From Paenibacillus polymyxa (GTDB taxonomy: Bacteria > Bacillota > Bacilli > Paenibacillales > Paenibacillaceae), in NCBI RefSeq assembly GCF_018614975.1, contig NZ_JAGGNR010000002.1:1-64000 (forward strand): 64,000 nt of DNA, in the 5' to 3' direction. Shown here one piece after another: positions 19,955-30,514 of the stretch (within the stretch, counting starts at the first letter, position 1; the number at the start of each line of letters is the position of its first letter). The notes under the pieces are model-generated. The model saw only the letters and a program-made list of their open reading frames with translations. It was not told the origin of the DNA and did not search any database. A program made the translations under genes and the position numbers.

Positions 19955-21850
19955 TTATTTAATAAATGTAAATGAGTTCACTGCTTCTTCCAAGGCTGCC
20001 GCCTGAACTTCTGTCTTGTTGGCATCATTCAGCCCACTTGTGATCGTATAGGTTGTTCCGTCCTTTTCAAACACGATCTGGCGACCCGCATATGGCACAC
20101 CTTTGTCCAGCTCATGATACGTAAAGGAAAATGCAGGCACACCCGCAAACGTCAGCTCCTCACTGCGAAGCAGCTGGAAGTTTTTCCGCGTTTTGGTGGC
20201 TTCGGCATAAGCCTCTCTCAATTGGCTAACCGTCATCTCGATCGACTTGTCTTCGCTCGCCGCAATGGAGAATTCTCCGCCCGTGAAGGTGTACACCACA
20301 GGTGAATATTCGAATCGATCACTGTAAGGTGTCCAGTAACGCGGAATATCTACACTGTATTTATAACGTTTGGACGTACGTGTAAGTGTCTTCGTTTTGT
20401 CTGTCAAATAAGGATCTTCATCCAGCTGACCGAAATTATCGGCAACCGTATCAAAATCAATCTCCACACTCTTCATAATCCGTTCAAACCATGCCCGATC
20501 TGCAATCTGCTCCTCAGGGAACGTATACTCTGCATAATACCGATACCCATTCTTCTGCAAAAGAACATCGAATTCGGTCTGCCAGCCCCCACCAAAGTTA
20601 TAACGGAATTCATTCACTTCGGCAGTCTCTCCTGAGATATCCATCGTATAAGAGCCAATTGGCTCGTAACTCTCTCGTGTAAATGTCTCGCGCATCCACT
20701 TATCCAGTTGGCCGCTCCAGTCTTTTACCGTTGTACCTGCCTTCGCCGATGTGACACGCCATTGCAGATATGCACCATCTTTGGCTTCATAGATCATCTG
20801 ATTGTTGTCGATTGACCAGCCGGCAGGAATCTTCAACTCAATACCATAGTCATCATTCCATGCGGAGCGCATGCCATTATCTACGGTGGACAGATCCTTA
20901 ATCGTTCGATCCGATTCCGCATAGGTTGGCTGGAATGAATTGAGCAGCGCTGCACGTTTGCCCAGATCTTTATAATTCAAAGCTTCGTAATCCGCGAGGT
21001 ACACATCGTATTGACGACCTTCGCTCAGATACTGACGCATCTCCCATAACATGCCGTCTACATCTTTCACAATAATCCGTGCATAAGGCGTTTTGCCTTT
21101 CGACACCGCTTCACGATCCAGCACCGTATCTCCCGATTGTTTGGCCTCCTGGACAAGTTGCTGCAACAAATCATCCGCATCCAGAGCCACATCCTGATCA
21201 CTGACATACACTTCAAGATAATAACTGTTGTCCGCAGCGCCGAAAGTCATCATGCGCTCCTGCTCACCTGTCTGGAAAACCATAAGGTCTGCCGGGTAGT
21301 TAATGGACCAACCGTAAAAGCTGTTGCCAATTCTGGTTTTGCCTTCATCCGGATGAAGGCCATCCTCGTCATCCACCGAATCATCGGTTTGCAACAGACG
21401 AATGACCATTTCTCCGGAGCTGGTTGGAGCTAGTGTCGCTCCGATACCGGCAGCAACCGGACGAAGTGGAACCATAAGTACGCCATTCACCATTTTGGGA
21501 GCGGCACCCATCTCATGTTTTACACCATCCACCCAGGCAATGGAACTGCCAATCGTTAGGGTGACCGTGTGCGGACCTTCCTTGATTTTGACAATATCAT
21601 TTTTCTCCAGCCGGATTTCACTGCCAAATGCTTTCTTGAACACTCCAACAGGCACCATCGTAACACCCTTGAACTTGTAAGGTTTGGCTATGGCTTGCTT
21701 ATCACCGTTAATGTAGGCGCTCGTGCTCCCCGCTTTGACCCGTAGTTCACTTGTCGTCAGATCAGATGCCCATACAGGCAATGCCGCGCCAATGGTCAGC
21801 ATTCCGGTTAATACACCTGTGCTTAGCACACGTATCCATGACTTTTTCAT
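19955..21850 (-). CDS. Exported protein with copper-amine-oxidase-like (stalk) domain
   Basis: 631 aa from the ATG at 21850, giving MKKSWIRVLSTG and a clear signal peptide cleaved after PVWAS. Residues about 30-140 match the copper amine oxidase N-terminal-like stalk domain (AYINGDKQ, VTMVPVGVFKKAFG, AWVDGVKHEM, VLMVPLRPVAAGIGA), abundant in Paenibacillus surface proteins. The remaining 450 residues hold repeated units of similar shape (YGWSINYPADL, YGIELKIPAGWS, YKYSVDIPRYW), three PsbP/lipoprotein-like modules each starting with an aromatic-rich strand. Function unknown; probably wall-associated. Lies 43 nt after the HtrA-like gene and probably shares its transcript. Start position is less certain: an earlier ATG exists at 21874. 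Confidence 0.75.
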   Translation of the reverse strand: MKKSWIRVLSTGVLTGMLTIGAALPVWASDLTTSELRVKAGSTSAYINGDKQAIAKPYKFKGVTMVPVGVFKKAFGSEIRLEKNDIVKIKEGPHTVTLTIGSSIAWVDGVKHEMGAAPKMVNGVLMVPLRPVAAGIGATLAPTSSGEMVIRLLQTDDSVDDEDGLHPDEGKTRIGNSFYGWSINYPADLMVFQTGEQERMMTFGAADNSYYLEVYVSDQDVALDADDLLQQLVQEAKQSGDTVLDREAVSKGKTPYARIIVKDVDGMLWEMRQYLSEGRQYDVYLADYEALNYKDLGKRAALLNSFQPTYAESDRTIKDLSTVDNGMRSAWNDDYGIELKIPAGWSIDNNQMIYEAKDGAYLQWRVTSAKAGTTVKDWSGQLDKWMRETFTRESYEPIGSYTMDISGETAEVNEFRYNFGGGWQTEFDVLLQKNGYRYYAEYTFPEEQIADRAWFERIMKSVEIDFDTVADNFGQLDEDPYLTDKTKTLTRTSKRYKYSVDIPRYWTPYSDRFEYSPVVYTFTGGEFSIAASEDKSIEMTVSQLREAYAEATKTRKNFQLLRSEELTFAGVPAFSFTYHELDKGVPYAGRQIVFEKDGTTYTITSGLNDANKTEVQAAALEEAVNSFTFIK

Positions 21851-21893
21851 TCCGTTCTTTCGTCCTCTCTCCATCCAGGCTGATCGCCGGGCT

Positions 21894-23063
21894 TTATTGT
21901 TCTTCATCTGCAAGGAACGCTTCATCTTCCTCGTCTACGATGTCTGCGCGATCAGCAAGCACCAACGTGCGGGTGACAATATCGCCATCCGTTTGCATCA
22001 ACAGCTTTACCTTTTGCCCAGGCAGATACTTTTTGAGCAACCCATTGATATCCACTACTGAAGAGACACGTGTGCCCGCGACACTGTAAAGGACATCGCC
22101 CTCTTTGATTTTGGCTTTCTTGGCTTCAGGAGACAGTACGCTCGTAATCGTCAAGGGATCATCTGTAGGCAGGCCCACAATCGCAGACCAGCTTTCTTCC
22201 AGCTGTAGACCCAGACTTGCACGTTTTATTTTGCCATATTTAAAAAACTGATCGATGATATATTGAACGGTATCCACCGGAATCGAAAATCCCAAATTCT
22301 CTACGCCTACCGCAGAAAATTTCATGGAATTAATACCGATTACCTCACCCTTCAGGTTGAGCAGTGGTCCTCCGCTATTTCCTGGGTTGATTGCCGTGTC
22401 AGTCTGAATCAACCGGTAGGTCGCCTCAACACCACGATTCAAGCCGCTAATGACCCCTACCGTTGCCGAGTTGCGCAAAGAAAAGGAAATCGGCGTACCC
22501 AAGGCGATCACCGTTTCACCAACAGTGGTTTGTGAAGCTTTGGCAAAGCTCGCCGGTTTGAGTGATTTGGCATTGATTTTGATTAGCGCCAGATCACTGA
22601 GTGCATCACTGTATGTTTTCGTAATGTTGTATGTATTGCCATCCGTCGTTACGACCACAGGGTTTGTTAATCCATCCACCACATGGGCATTCGTTACAAT
22701 CCATCCATTGGACCGGATAATGACACCTGTACCATGTGCAAGATTATAGCGGTCGTCCGATGATGCACCTTCCTGCACTTCGGTAGATTTCCCAATAATG
22801 CCTACGACCGAAGGAGATACCTTTTCGATCACTTTGGGGATGGCTTCACTTCCCTTGTACGTGTACGTTCCGGATGTGGCATCATATTGTCCACTTCCAC
22901 CAACTGCCTTGAGCAGATCCTTCGTGTTCACATAGACTTGACCGTCTACCACCTTCGCTTGCATCGCCGCTTTGGATTCAGCTGCACCGGCCGTTGCCGC
23001 TACACTAATCGAGAGTACAGCAGCCATCAGTATGGCTATCCCTTTTTTACCCAACACGCTCAT
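21894..23063 (-). CDS. HtrA-like trypsin-family serine protease, exported
   Basis: 389 aa. Signal peptide (residues 1-28, ending AGAAES), then a half-length stalk-like segment (VDGQVYVNTKDLLKAVGG, Tyr-rich), the S1C protease domain and a C-terminal PDZ domain (KEGDVLYSVAGTRVSSVVDINGLL). The catalytic triad is visible: His in VTNAHVVDG, Asp in SDLALIKI, Ser in NPGNSGGPL. Unlike Bacillus HtrA, the protein has a cleavable-looking leader rather than a cytoplasmic tail and internal anchor. It would degrade or refold proteins outside the membrane. Followed closely by another stalk-domain gene. Confidence 0.88.
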   Translation of the reverse strand: MSVLGKKGIAILMAAVLSISVAATAGAAESKAAMQAKVVDGQVYVNTKDLLKAVGGSGQYDATSGTYTYKGSEAIPKVIEKVSPSVVGIIGKSTEVQEGASSDDRYNLAHGTGVIIRSNGWIVTNAHVVDGLTNPVVVTTDGNTYNITKTYSDALSDLALIKINAKSLKPASFAKASQTTVGETVIALGTPISFSLRNSATVGVISGLNRGVEATYRLIQTDTAINPGNSGGPLLNLKGEVIGINSMKFSAVGVENLGFSIPVDTVQYIIDQFFKYGKIKRASLGLQLEESWSAIVGLPTDDPLTITSVLSPEAKKAKIKEGDVLYSVAGTRVSSVVDINGLLKKYLPGQKVKLLMQTDGDIVTRTLVLADRADIVDEEDEAFLADEEQ

Positions 23064-23262
23064 ATTCTCACCTGACCCTCTCTATACATCCTTCTTGCGC
23101 GACTCGACATCGGATTCATTGCTGAATCTATTCTCTTTTTCTCTCATCTGCAATTCCGGTATCCTTCAATATATCATACAAAATCTGGATATACAATTGT
23201 TTTAAGTCCTATTTTAGTAGAGAAGATAGAGTCTTGATCTACTGCTCGATATAAACGAAAAA

Positions 23263-23293
23263 AACACCCTCCATGTCTCCCGTGGAAAGTGTT
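23263..23293 (-). terminator. Terminator after the 70-residue membrane protein gene
   Basis: Stem AACACTTTCCA / TGGAGGGTGTT with the T-run TTTTTTCG on the minus strand. Confidence 0.75.
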
Positions 23294-23339
23294 CCTTCAT
23301 ACCTCTTTTGACTTATATGCCTTCACTTCAGTGGCATTC

Positions 23340-23552
23340 CTACTCACCAAACCAACCGGTTATCATCGCATAATCCGTCATCAGAAATACCAGCAGACTG
23401 ACTACTGCAAATCCGATCGCAAACAGATTCTTCTTCGGTGCCCGAAGGAGACGAACAACTCCGATGAAAATCAGGATCGTAAATAAGATGACAAAAATAT
23501 CAAATGCATTAAAATTCGATGTACTCGCCGTGGCAGCTTCTGCAAACAGCAT
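23340..23552 (-). CDS. Small membrane protein, DUF2759-like
   Basis: 70 aa with two hydrophobic helices (about 17-36 and 43-62) separated by a short basic loop (RAPKKN). Size and pattern fit the DUF2759 family of small Bacillales membrane proteins, but this is a weak match made by eye. Support for a real gene: a strong ribosome site (AAGGAGGT) upstream of the ATG and a terminator directly downstream. Function unknown. Confidence 0.65.
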   Translation of the reverse strand: MLFAEAATASTSNFNAFDIFVILFTILIFIGVVRLLRAPKKNLFAIGFAVVSLLVFLMTDYAMITGWFGE

Positions 23553-23890
23553 GGATAGACAGACCTCCTTACCATAGTTGAACAGCTAACGCATACCCTA
23601 ATATCTTCCTCTATGTTATCTGTACCCTGCTTGTAATGCAAGCCCTATCATCCATAAAAATGAAAAAAAGACAATTTGGCCGAATATTCCTGTAATGCTC
23701 ATCATCATGCATATGTAAACACTTTCACGAAATATCCTTAGTCCAAAGGAAACTCTGTGCATAACTCAAAATGAAAAGCCCTTCTTCTCGGAAGCAGAGC
23801 ACATCAGAACGTAATCCAACGTCTCAACCTTTTCGAAAAGAAGGGCCAATACTACCACTTCATATTGATATGACTACTGGTTAGAGGACC
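23553..23890. other. Intergenic spacer between the small membrane protein gene and uvrA
   Basis: No gene supported. It holds the uvrA terminator at 23774-23847 and AT-rich sequence that presumably includes the promoter of the 70-residue protein gene. Confidence 0.6.
23774..23847 (-). terminator. Probable terminator after uvrA
   Basis: Stem AAGAAGGGC / GCCCTTCTT around a long loop with its own small hairpin (CTTTTCGAAAAG), followed by TTTTCATTTT on the minus strand. Confidence 0.6.
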
Positions 23891-26749
23891 TTAGTCCACC
23901 AATTGCAGTGCCTTGCTCCGCTCGGTATCCCGCTCCAGAACCGGCTTCAAGTACTTGCCTGTATAGGAAGCTTCTACTTTAATGATATCCTCAGGTGTTC
24001 CGGTTGCAACAATGGTACCTCCACCGCTACCGCCTTCCGGCCCTAGATCGACAACATAGTCTGCCGTTTTGATCACATCCAGGTTATGCTCGATCACTAG
24101 CACCGATTCCCCGGAATCCACCAAACGGTGCAATACGTTCAGCAAACGGTCGATATCATCGACATGTAAACCGGTTGTCGGCTCATCGAGGATGTAGATG
24201 GTTTTCCCTGTACTGCGGCGATACAGCTCAGAAGCGAGCTTCACACGCTGGGCTTCACCACCAGACAATGTGGTTGCAGGTTGTCCCAGATTGATATAAC
24301 CCAGACCCACATCCATCAGTGTCTGCATTTTGCGATGGATCTTCGGAATGTTCTCGAAGAACTGGGTTGCATCTTCAACTGTCATTTCCAACACATCGGA
24401 AATATTTCTGTTTTTATATTTCACTTCAAGTGTTTCCCGGTTGTATCGTTTGCCTTTGCAGACTTCACAAGGAACATAAACGTCCGGCAAGAAGTGCATC
24501 TCGATCTTGATAATGCCGTCTCCACGGCAGGCTTCACAACGTCCACCTTTGATATTAAAGCTGAATCGGCCTTTCTTGTATCCACGCACCTTAGCTTCGT
24601 TCGTCTGAGCAAACAGATCCCGGATATCATCAAAGACTCCTGTATACGTAGCCGGGTTGGAACGTGGTGTCCGCCCGATTGGCGACTGGTCAATATCGAT
24701 GACTTTATCGATATGTTCCAGACCACGAATCTCTTTATGTTGACCCGGACGTACCCGAGCACGGTTCAGATCACGAGCCAGCGTTTTGTAGAGAATCTCA
24801 TTGATCAATGTGGACTTACCTGAGCCAGACACACCCGTTACCGCAGTAAATACACCTACAGGAATCTTCACGTTCAGATTCTTCAAGTTATTTTCTTTGG
24901 CTCCACGTACTTCCAACCAACGGTCTCCTACACTTCTACGTTCTGTACGAATCGGAATGAATTTGCGTCCACTCAGATATTGACCGGTTAAGGAGTTCTC
25001 ATCATTCATGATCTCCTCCGGTGTACCCTGTGACATGATGGTACCTCCGTGGATACCTGCACCTGGGCCAATATCAATAATATAGTCGGCAGCCATCATT
25101 GTATCCTCATCATGTTCAACCACGATCAACGTATTACCAATGTCGCGCATATGCGCAAGCGTTGAGATCAGACGATCATTATCCCGTTGATGCAGACCGA
25201 TACTTGGCTCATCGAGAATATATAGCACACCCATCAGGCTGGAACCAATCTGTGTAGCCAGTCTGATCCGCTGGGCTTCCCCACCGGACAATGTTCCGGC
25301 AGCACGACTCAGTGTAAGGTAATCCAGACCAACATTCACCAAGAAGCCGAGACGACTGTTGATTTCTTTCAAAATAAGCTTGGCAATCGTCTGCTCTTTC
25401 TCCGACAATTCCAATGTATCGAAGAATCGCCCAGCTTCACCAATGGACAAACTAGTCACATAGGCCATGTTGTGATCATTAATCGTTACCGCAAGACTCT
25501 CGCGTTTCAGACGCTGACCTTTACATGTACCACAAGGCTTCGCACTCATGTAACCTTCAATAAATTCACGGATACCTTCAGATGCTGTATCACGATAACG
25601 ACGCTCCAGATTATTCACGATACCTTCAAAGGTAACCAGTGCTTCCTTGCGTTGTCCAAAATCATTCTCATAGCGGAAACGGATTTTCTCCGTACCTGTA
25701 CCCTGCAACAACTTGTTCATCTGCTCAGCTGGCAGATCTTCGACAGGTACATTCTGCGGAATGTTGAAGTGCTCACATACTGACTTCAGGAACTGCGGAT
25801 AATAGGTGGATGTACCACCTGTCCAAGCATCAAAGGCACCATCTTCAATCGTCTTGCTGCGATCCGGTACGAGCAGATCAGGGTCAACGATCATTTTGAC
25901 ACCTAACCCATCACAATCCGGGCAAGCCCCGAAAGGACTGTTAAATGAGAACATCCGTGGCGCAAGCTCTTCAATACTGAATCCGCACACCGGGCAGGCA
26001 AAGTTGGAGCTAAAACGCAACTCTTCTTCGCCCATAATGTCCACTAAGAGTTGTCCTCCGGACAAATTAAGTGCTGTTTCAATAGAGTCGGCCAGACGCG
26101 CCTGTACATCATCTTTAACAACGATCCGGTCAACAACGACTTCAATCGTATGCTTTTTGTTTTTCTCCAATTGAATATCTTCTGACAGGTCACGCAGTTC
26201 ACCGTTCACCCGTACACGGACAAAACCCTGCTTGGACACATCAGCAAATACACTTTTATGCTCGCCCTTACGGCCCGAGATAATGGGTGCCAAAATCTGC
26301 AACCGGGTACGCTCTGGATATTGCATAATGCGGTCAACCATTTGTTCTACGGTCTGGGAACTGATCTCTACGCCGTGATCTGGACAATGCGGATGACCCA
26401 CACGTGCAAATAACAGACGCAAATAATCGTAGATTTCCGTCACGGTTCCGACCGTGGAACGCGGGTTGCGACTTGTCGTTTTCTGATCTATTGAAATGGC
26501 AGGAGATAATCCTTCGATGGAATCCACATCCGGTTTCTCCATCTGTCCCAGAAACTGCCGTGCGTAGGCTGACAATGATTCTACATAACGCCGCTGTCCT
26601 TCGGCATAGATGGTGTCAAAAGCCAGCGAGGACTTGCCTGAGCCACTCAGGCCGGTCAATACAACAAAGCGGTCACGCGGGATGGTAATGTCGATATTTT
26701 TCAGGTTATGCGCTCGTGCGCCTTTAATGACAATGTTATCGCTCGCCAA
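23891..26749 (-). CDS. uvrA: Excinuclease ABC subunit A (UvrA)
   Basis: 952 aa, the damage-recognition ATPase of nucleotide excision repair. Two ABC-type ATPase modules are visible, each with Walker A ([12 protein letters not shown] near 32; [11 protein letters not shown] near 640), signature ([18 protein letters not shown]) and Walker B ([20 protein letters not shown]). Zinc fingers: CPVCG...CPDC in the first half and CEACRGDG...CEVCKG in the second. Start is TTG at 26749, with GAGGATG upstream. It lies downstream of uvrB but is separated from it by 0.8 kb of repeats, so its own promoter is likely. Confidence 0.97.
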   Translation of the reverse strand: MASDNIVIKGARAHNLKNIDITIPRDRFVVLTGLSGSGKSSLAFDTIYAEGQRRYVESLSAYARQFLGQMEKPDVDSIEGLSPAISIDQKTTSRNPRSTVGTVTEIYDYLRLLFARVGHPHCPDHGVEISSQTVEQMVDRIMQYPERTRLQILAPIISGRKGEHKSVFADVSKQGFVRVRVNGELRDLSEDIQLEKNKKHTIEVVVDRIVVKDDVQARLADSIETALNLSGGQLLVDIMGEEELRFSSNFACPVCGFSIEELAPRMFSFNSPFGACPDCDGLGVKMIVDPDLLVPDRSKTIEDGAFDAWTGGTSTYYPQFLKSVCEHFNIPQNVPVEDLPAEQMNKLLQGTGTEKIRFRYENDFGQRKEALVTFEGIVNNLERRYRDTASEGIREFIEGYMSAKPCGTCKGQRLKRESLAVTINDHNMAYVTSLSIGEAGRFFDTLELSEKEQTIAKLILKEINSRLGFLVNVGLDYLTLSRAAGTLSGGEAQRIRLATQIGSSLMGVLYILDEPSIGLHQRDNDRLISTLAHMRDIGNTLIVVEHDEDTMMAADYIIDIGPGAGIHGGTIMSQGTPEEIMNDENSLTGQYLSGRKFIPIRTERRSVGDRWLEVRGAKENNLKNLNVKIPVGVFTAVTGVSGSGKSTLINEILYKTLARDLNRARVRPGQHKEIRGLEHIDKVIDIDQSPIGRTPRSNPATYTGVFDDIRDLFAQTNEAKVRGYKKGRFSFNIKGGRCEACRGDGIIKIEMHFLPDVYVPCEVCKGKRYNRETLEVKYKNRNISDVLEMTVEDATQFFENIPKIHRKMQTLMDVGLGYINLGQPATTLSGGEAQRVKLASELYRRSTGKTIYILDEPTTGLHVDDIDRLLNVLHRLVDSGESVLVIEHNLDVIKTADYVVDLGPEGGSGGGTIVATGTPEDIIKVEASYTGKYLKPVLERDTERSKALQLVD

Positions 26750-26828
26750 TAGTATTCATCCTCTCAAATTCACTAATCCAAACCTTACCTTTCGATCCCT
26801 CCCAAACCCTCCCTTCCAAGGGAGGGCC

Positions 26829-26849
26829 CCAGAGGGCGCAGCCCTCTGG
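26829..26849. repeat. Short perfect hairpin upstream of uvrA
   Basis: CCAGAGGGC-GCA-GCCCTCTGG, a 9-bp perfect stem with a 3-nt loop, without a T-run. It lies about 80 nt upstream of the uvrA start. Confidence 0.7.
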
Positions 26850-26923
26850 ACACCCGAAACAAGCGGTGCAACGGTGAGGGGTCGGGTCTTGCTATGTGAA
26901 GGGTTGTCGTGTGCCCGCGGCTC

Positions 26924-26960
26924 CGTATAAGGTTCCGGCCAATTGCCGGAACCTTATACG
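26924..26960. repeat. 37-nt perfect stem-loop upstream of uvrA
   Basis: CGTATAAGGTTCCGGC, loop CAATT, then GCCGGAACCTTATACG: 16 bp without a mismatch. No T-run follows on either strand, so it is not an ordinary terminator; it borders the tandem repeat block. Confidence 0.8.
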
Positions 26961-26977
26961 ACCGCTCTACTGCGAGG

Positions 26978-27335
26978 TGACGCTCTCGGCTTCGCCTTGG
27001 TCGCGACAGGTCGCCATTGCCTTTGGCTCGGCTCCAAGGTCAACACCGGGGACGCTCTCGGCTTCGCCTTGGTCGCGACAGGTCGCCATTGCCTTTGGCT
27101 CGGCTCCAAGGTCAATACCGGAACGCTCTCGGCTTCGCCTTGGTCGCGACAGGGTCGCCATTGCCTTTGGCTCGGCTCCAAGGTCAATACCGGGACGCTC
27201 TCGGCTTCGCCTTGGTCGCGACAGGGTCGCCATTGCCTTCGGCTCGGCTCCAAGGTCAATACCGGAACGCTCTCGGCTTCGCCTTGATCGCGACAGGTCG
27301 CCATTGCCTTTGGCTCGGCTCCAAGGTCAATACCA
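26978..27335. repeat. Tandem repeat, about 5 units of 71-72 bp
   Basis: Units begin with ACGCTCTCGGCTTCGCCTTG at 26980, 27052, 27123, 27195 and 27267. Each continues with GTCGCGACAGG, TCGCCATTGCCTTTGGCTCG and GCTCCAAGGTCAATACCG. Units are nearly identical; differences include one G insertion (AGGGTCGCC) in units 3 and 4, one T-to-C change and one G-to-A change. Each unit holds CCTTGG and CCAAGG arms that could form a hairpin, and the palindrome GTCGCGAC. Confidence 0.92.
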
Positions 27336-27481
27336 TGGTGCCTCTTGGCTATCAGGGGACACGACTCCCAATTGCTTTCCTATAAACCTTTTAACCAATT
27401 TCAACATTTCTATCAGTATAGACTTGATTTCAAGATTTCAACATCTCTTATTATCGGTAGATATCAACGATTTCCTTACTC

Positions 27482-27515
27482 AACAAGAGAACGGCCAATT
27501 GGCCGTTCTCTTGTT
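27482..27515 (-). terminator. Terminator after uvrB
   Basis: A 34-bp perfect palindrome (17 + 17, centre CAATTG), arms AACAAGAGAACGGCCAA and its complement. It lies 40 nt after the uvrB stop; the last T-rich part of the arm acts as a weak T-tract. Confidence 0.75.
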
Positions 27516-27555
27516 ACAGATCCATCTTTATTGGAGCATATGAATGAGCAGTATC

Positions 27556-29547
27556 TTATTCGGCGCGAAGTTCCAGCAACGCATCGCGAAGCTCGGCAGC
27601 ACGCTCAAACTGCAGGTTTTTGGCTGCATCTTTCATCTCTACCTCTAGGCGCTGAATAAGCGCCTGGCGATCTTTCTTCGACATCTTCTCGGCAGCGCCT
27701 GTGAGATAGTCTTTCTTGGATTCGGCAACTTTGGTTGCCTCAATCACGTCACGCACTTTTTTGCGAATCGTCTGTGGTGTAATTCCATGTTTCTTGTTGT
27801 ACGCGATCTGAATTTCACGACGGCGTTCGGTTTCCTTTATCGCCTTATCCATCGAATCGGTCACTTTGTCACCGTATAGAATAACGCGACCCTCGCTGTT
27901 CCGCGCGGCACGACCAATCGTTTGGATCAATGAACGTTCGGAACGCAGGAATCCTTCCTTATCGGCATCCAATATGGCTACCAAGGATACTTCGGGCAGA
28001 TCGAGACCTTCCCGGAGCAAGTTGATTCCAATTAGGACATGGAAAACGCCTAACCTTAAATCACGTAAAATCGCCATACGTTCCAATGTTTTGATCTCGG
28101 AGTGCAGATAACGAACTTTGATTCCAACTTCCTTCAGATAATCCGTCAGGTCCTCGGACATCTTCTTCGTTAATGTTGTAATCAACACACGCTCGTCTTT
28201 GGCAATCCGGTCGTTAATCTCACCAATCAAGTCATCGATCTGTCCCTTCGTTGGACGCAGTTCAATGATTGGATCAAGCAGTCCCGTTGGACGAATAATC
28301 TGTTGCACCATCGTATCGGTATGCTCGATCTCATACGGGCCTGGTGTGGCCGATACATAGATGATCTGATCCATCTTACCTTCGAACTCTTCGAATTTGA
28401 GTGGACGATTATCCAATGCTGACGGCAGTCGGAAACCATGTTCAACCAATACCGTCTTCCGCGCCTGGTCACCATTGTACATCGCACGGATCTGTGGCAG
28501 AGTCACGTGAGACTCATCGACCACGATCAACATGTCATCCGGGAAGTAATCCATCAGTGTGTATGGGGTATCGCCACGTTCGCGGAAAGTCAGCGGACCG
28601 GAATAGTTCTCAATCCCCGAACAGAATCCAACTTCCTTCATCATCTCGATATCATACCGTGTGCGCTGTTCCAGTCGCTGAGCCTCCAGCAGTTTCCCCT
28701 GTTCACGCAACACTTCCAGACGCTCCTCCAGTTCACGCTCAATGTTCACCAGCGCAACCTTCATCGTCTCTTCTTGCGTTACGAAGTGAGACGCCGGGAA
28801 GATGGCAATATGTTCACGTTCGCCAATCAGTTCTCCGGTTAACACATCAATCTCCGTAATTTTCTCGATCTCATCGCCGAACAATTCAACCCGAATTGCA
28901 TGTTCACCCTTGGAGGCAGGGAAAATCTCAACAACATCCCCACGAACACGGAACGTACCCCGTACAAAGTTAATATCGTTCCGCTGATACTGGATCTCTA
29001 CCAGACGGGACAAAATCTGATTGCGCGGTTTCTCCATGCCTACCCGAAGTGACAGCAACATGCTTGAATACGAGTGCGGTGAACCCAAACCATAAATGCA
29101 GGACACACTCGCTACAATGATGACGTCCCTGCGCTCAAACAACGAACTTGTCGCTGCGTGCCGCAGTTTGTCGATCTCTTCATTAATACTTGAATCCTTC
29201 TCGATATACGTATCGGAGGACGGGATATATGCTTCTGGCTGAAAATAATCGTAATAACTGACGAAATACTCAACCATGTTATTAGGAAAAAAATCTTTGA
29301 ACTCACTTGCAAGCTGCGCTGCGAGCGTCTTGTTGTGTGCAATAATCAGCGTCGGACGTTGCAGTTGGGCTATCGTCTGGGCTATCGTAAACGTCTTACC
29401 CGTACCCGTTGCACCCAGCAGTGTCTGGTACCTCTTCCCCTCCTGAACACCCTTCACCAATTCTTTAATGGCTGCAGGCTGATCACCTTGGGGAGAAAAC
29501 TCTGACTCGATTTCGAACGTTTTGTCGCTCATTATAATATCGCTCAT
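27556..29547 (-). CDS. uvrB: Excinuclease ABC subunit B (UvrB)
   Basis: 663 aa, usual length. The helicase-like subunit that verifies damage and recruits UvrC. Walker A GATGTGKT near residue 45, the beta-hairpin region [21 protein letters not shown] (motif II), [26 protein letters not shown] (motif V) and QTIGRAARN (motif VI) are present, and the last 40 residues form the UvrC-binding UVR motif ([22 protein letters not shown]). The ATG is preceded by AGGGTGAGAT. In most Bacillales uvrB and uvrA are contiguous; here an 0.8-kb spacer with its own terminator intervenes. Confidence 0.97.
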   Translation of the reverse strand: MSDIIMSDKTFEIESEFSPQGDQPAAIKELVKGVQEGKRYQTLLGATGTGKTFTIAQTIAQLQRPTLIIAHNKTLAAQLASEFKDFFPNNMVEYFVSYYDYFQPEAYIPSSDTYIEKDSSINEEIDKLRHAATSSLFERRDVIIVASVSCIYGLGSPHSYSSMLLSLRVGMEKPRNQILSRLVEIQYQRNDINFVRGTFRVRGDVVEIFPASKGEHAIRVELFGDEIEKITEIDVLTGELIGEREHIAIFPASHFVTQEETMKVALVNIERELEERLEVLREQGKLLEAQRLEQRTRYDIEMMKEVGFCSGIENYSGPLTFRERGDTPYTLMDYFPDDMLIVVDESHVTLPQIRAMYNGDQARKTVLVEHGFRLPSALDNRPLKFEEFEGKMDQIIYVSATPGPYEIEHTDTMVQQIIRPTGLLDPIIELRPTKGQIDDLIGEINDRIAKDERVLITTLTKKMSEDLTDYLKEVGIKVRYLHSEIKTLERMAILRDLRLGVFHVLIGINLLREGLDLPEVSLVAILDADKEGFLRSERSLIQTIGRAARNSEGRVILYGDKVTDSMDKAIKETERRREIQIAYNKKHGITPQTIRKKVRDVIEATKVAESKKDYLTGAAEKMSKKDRQALIQRLEVEMKDAAKNLQFERAAELRDALLELRAE

Positions 29548-29716
29548 TGCCGTATCTCACCCTATCGTCTAAAATAATAGTCACTATATATTGTCGAAGT
29601 TCCCCGAATTTTCATATGGGAAAACTTATAGTAATAGGAATATTTGTTCCCGTTTAATTATACCTCGTTCGTTTTAGTGATGCAAACGTGAAATGAAGAT
29701 AGGAGTGGGTTAATTT

Positions 29717-30514
29717 ATGGATATTGCGACACTTATCGGTATTATTGCCGGAATTGCCGCAGTCATTAGCGGTTTTTTGTGGGAAGGCGGCCAATTGTCC
29801 GGTCTTCTGCAAAAAACGGCTGCTTTAATTGTATTCGGTGGAACGATTGCTGCTGTGGTTGCCAGTTTCCCGGCGCATCGCCTTCGAACGATTCCAGCTG
29901 CCCTGCGTATGGCTTTTGGACGTAACAATAATGAATCCGGTATATGGGTTGAAGAGTTAGTCGAGATGTCTTCGATCGCACGCCGCTCAGGTGTACTTGC
30001 ATTGGAACGGAAGGTTATGGATCATCCGCATCCTTTTTTGCAAGACGGTATTCAGATGGTTGTTGATGGTACGGATCAGGATGTGGTTCGCCAGATCCTG
30101 GAGATGGAGATTGACTCGATTGAACAGAAACATGAGGGTTATGCCAAAATATTCGAATCCGCTGGTGGGTACGCTCCAACCATGGGGATCATCGGAACCG
30201 TGATGGGACTTATTCAGGTCCTTGGCAGTTTGACCGATCCAACCGGACTCGGACCAGCCATTGCTGTTGCCTTTACCGCAACCCTGTATGGGGTCGCCAG
30301 TGCCAATCTTATCTTTTTGCCTATTGCCTCCAAGATCAAATCCAGAGGTGCCGACGAAGTGCAGACCATGGAAATGCTTCTCGAAGGTGTACTTGCCATT
30401 CAGAACGGTGAGAATCCCCAGCTTGTACGCAAAAGACTGGAGTCCTTCACCCTCACGCATCGTCAGCATATACGCCCCTTAGTGAAGGAGGGATTGGATG
30501 AGTCGGCGCAGTAA
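29717..30514 (+). CDS. motA: Flagellar motor stator protein MotA/MotP
   Basis: 265 aa with four membrane segments (about 2-21, 33-50, 151-171, 182-203) and a large cytoplasmic loop, as in MotA. The PTMGIIGTVMGLIQVLG segment in the third helix, carrying the channel-lining proline, is typical. Together with MotB it makes the ion-driven stator of the flagellar motor. Whether the pair is proton-driven (MotAB) or sodium-driven (MotPS) cannot be decided by eye. ATG preceded by TAGGAGTGGG. Overlaps motB by 17 nt. Confidence 0.92.
   Translation: MDIATLIGIIAGIAAVISGFLWEGGQLSGLLQKTAALIVFGGTIAAVVASFPAHRLRTIPAALRMAFGRNNNESGIWVEELVEMSSIARRSGVLALERKVMDHPHPFLQDGIQMVVDGTDQDVVRQILEMEIDSIEQKHEGYAKIFESAGGYAPTMGIIGTVMGLIQVLGSLTDPTGLGPAIAVAFTATLYGVASANLIFLPIASKIKSRGADEVQTMEMLLEGVLAIQNGENPQLVRKRLESFTLTHRQHIRPLVKEGLDESAQ

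Larger units (their letters stand above)
26750..27555. other. Unusual uvrB-uvrA spacer with hairpins and tandem repeats
   Basis: An 0.8-kb region without a supportable gene. From left to right: upstream region of uvrA, a 21-nt hairpin (26829-26849), a 37-nt perfect hairpin (26924-26960), a five-unit tandem repeat (26978-27335), AT-richer sequence, then the uvrB terminator (27482-27515). Long open frames cross the repeats in several frames on both strands, but only because the unit is G+C-rich and about 72 nt; none has a credible start or homology. Confidence 0.75.

Noticed and set aside
26978..27335. CRISPR array
   Set aside because: The units are contiguous 71-72 bp repeats without unique spacers, and no cas genes are nearby.
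26896..27543. Long open frames across the tandem repeats on both strands
   Set aside because: The unit of about 72 nt keeps several frames open at once; no start with a ribosome site, no recognisable product, and one-base differences between units shift the frame.
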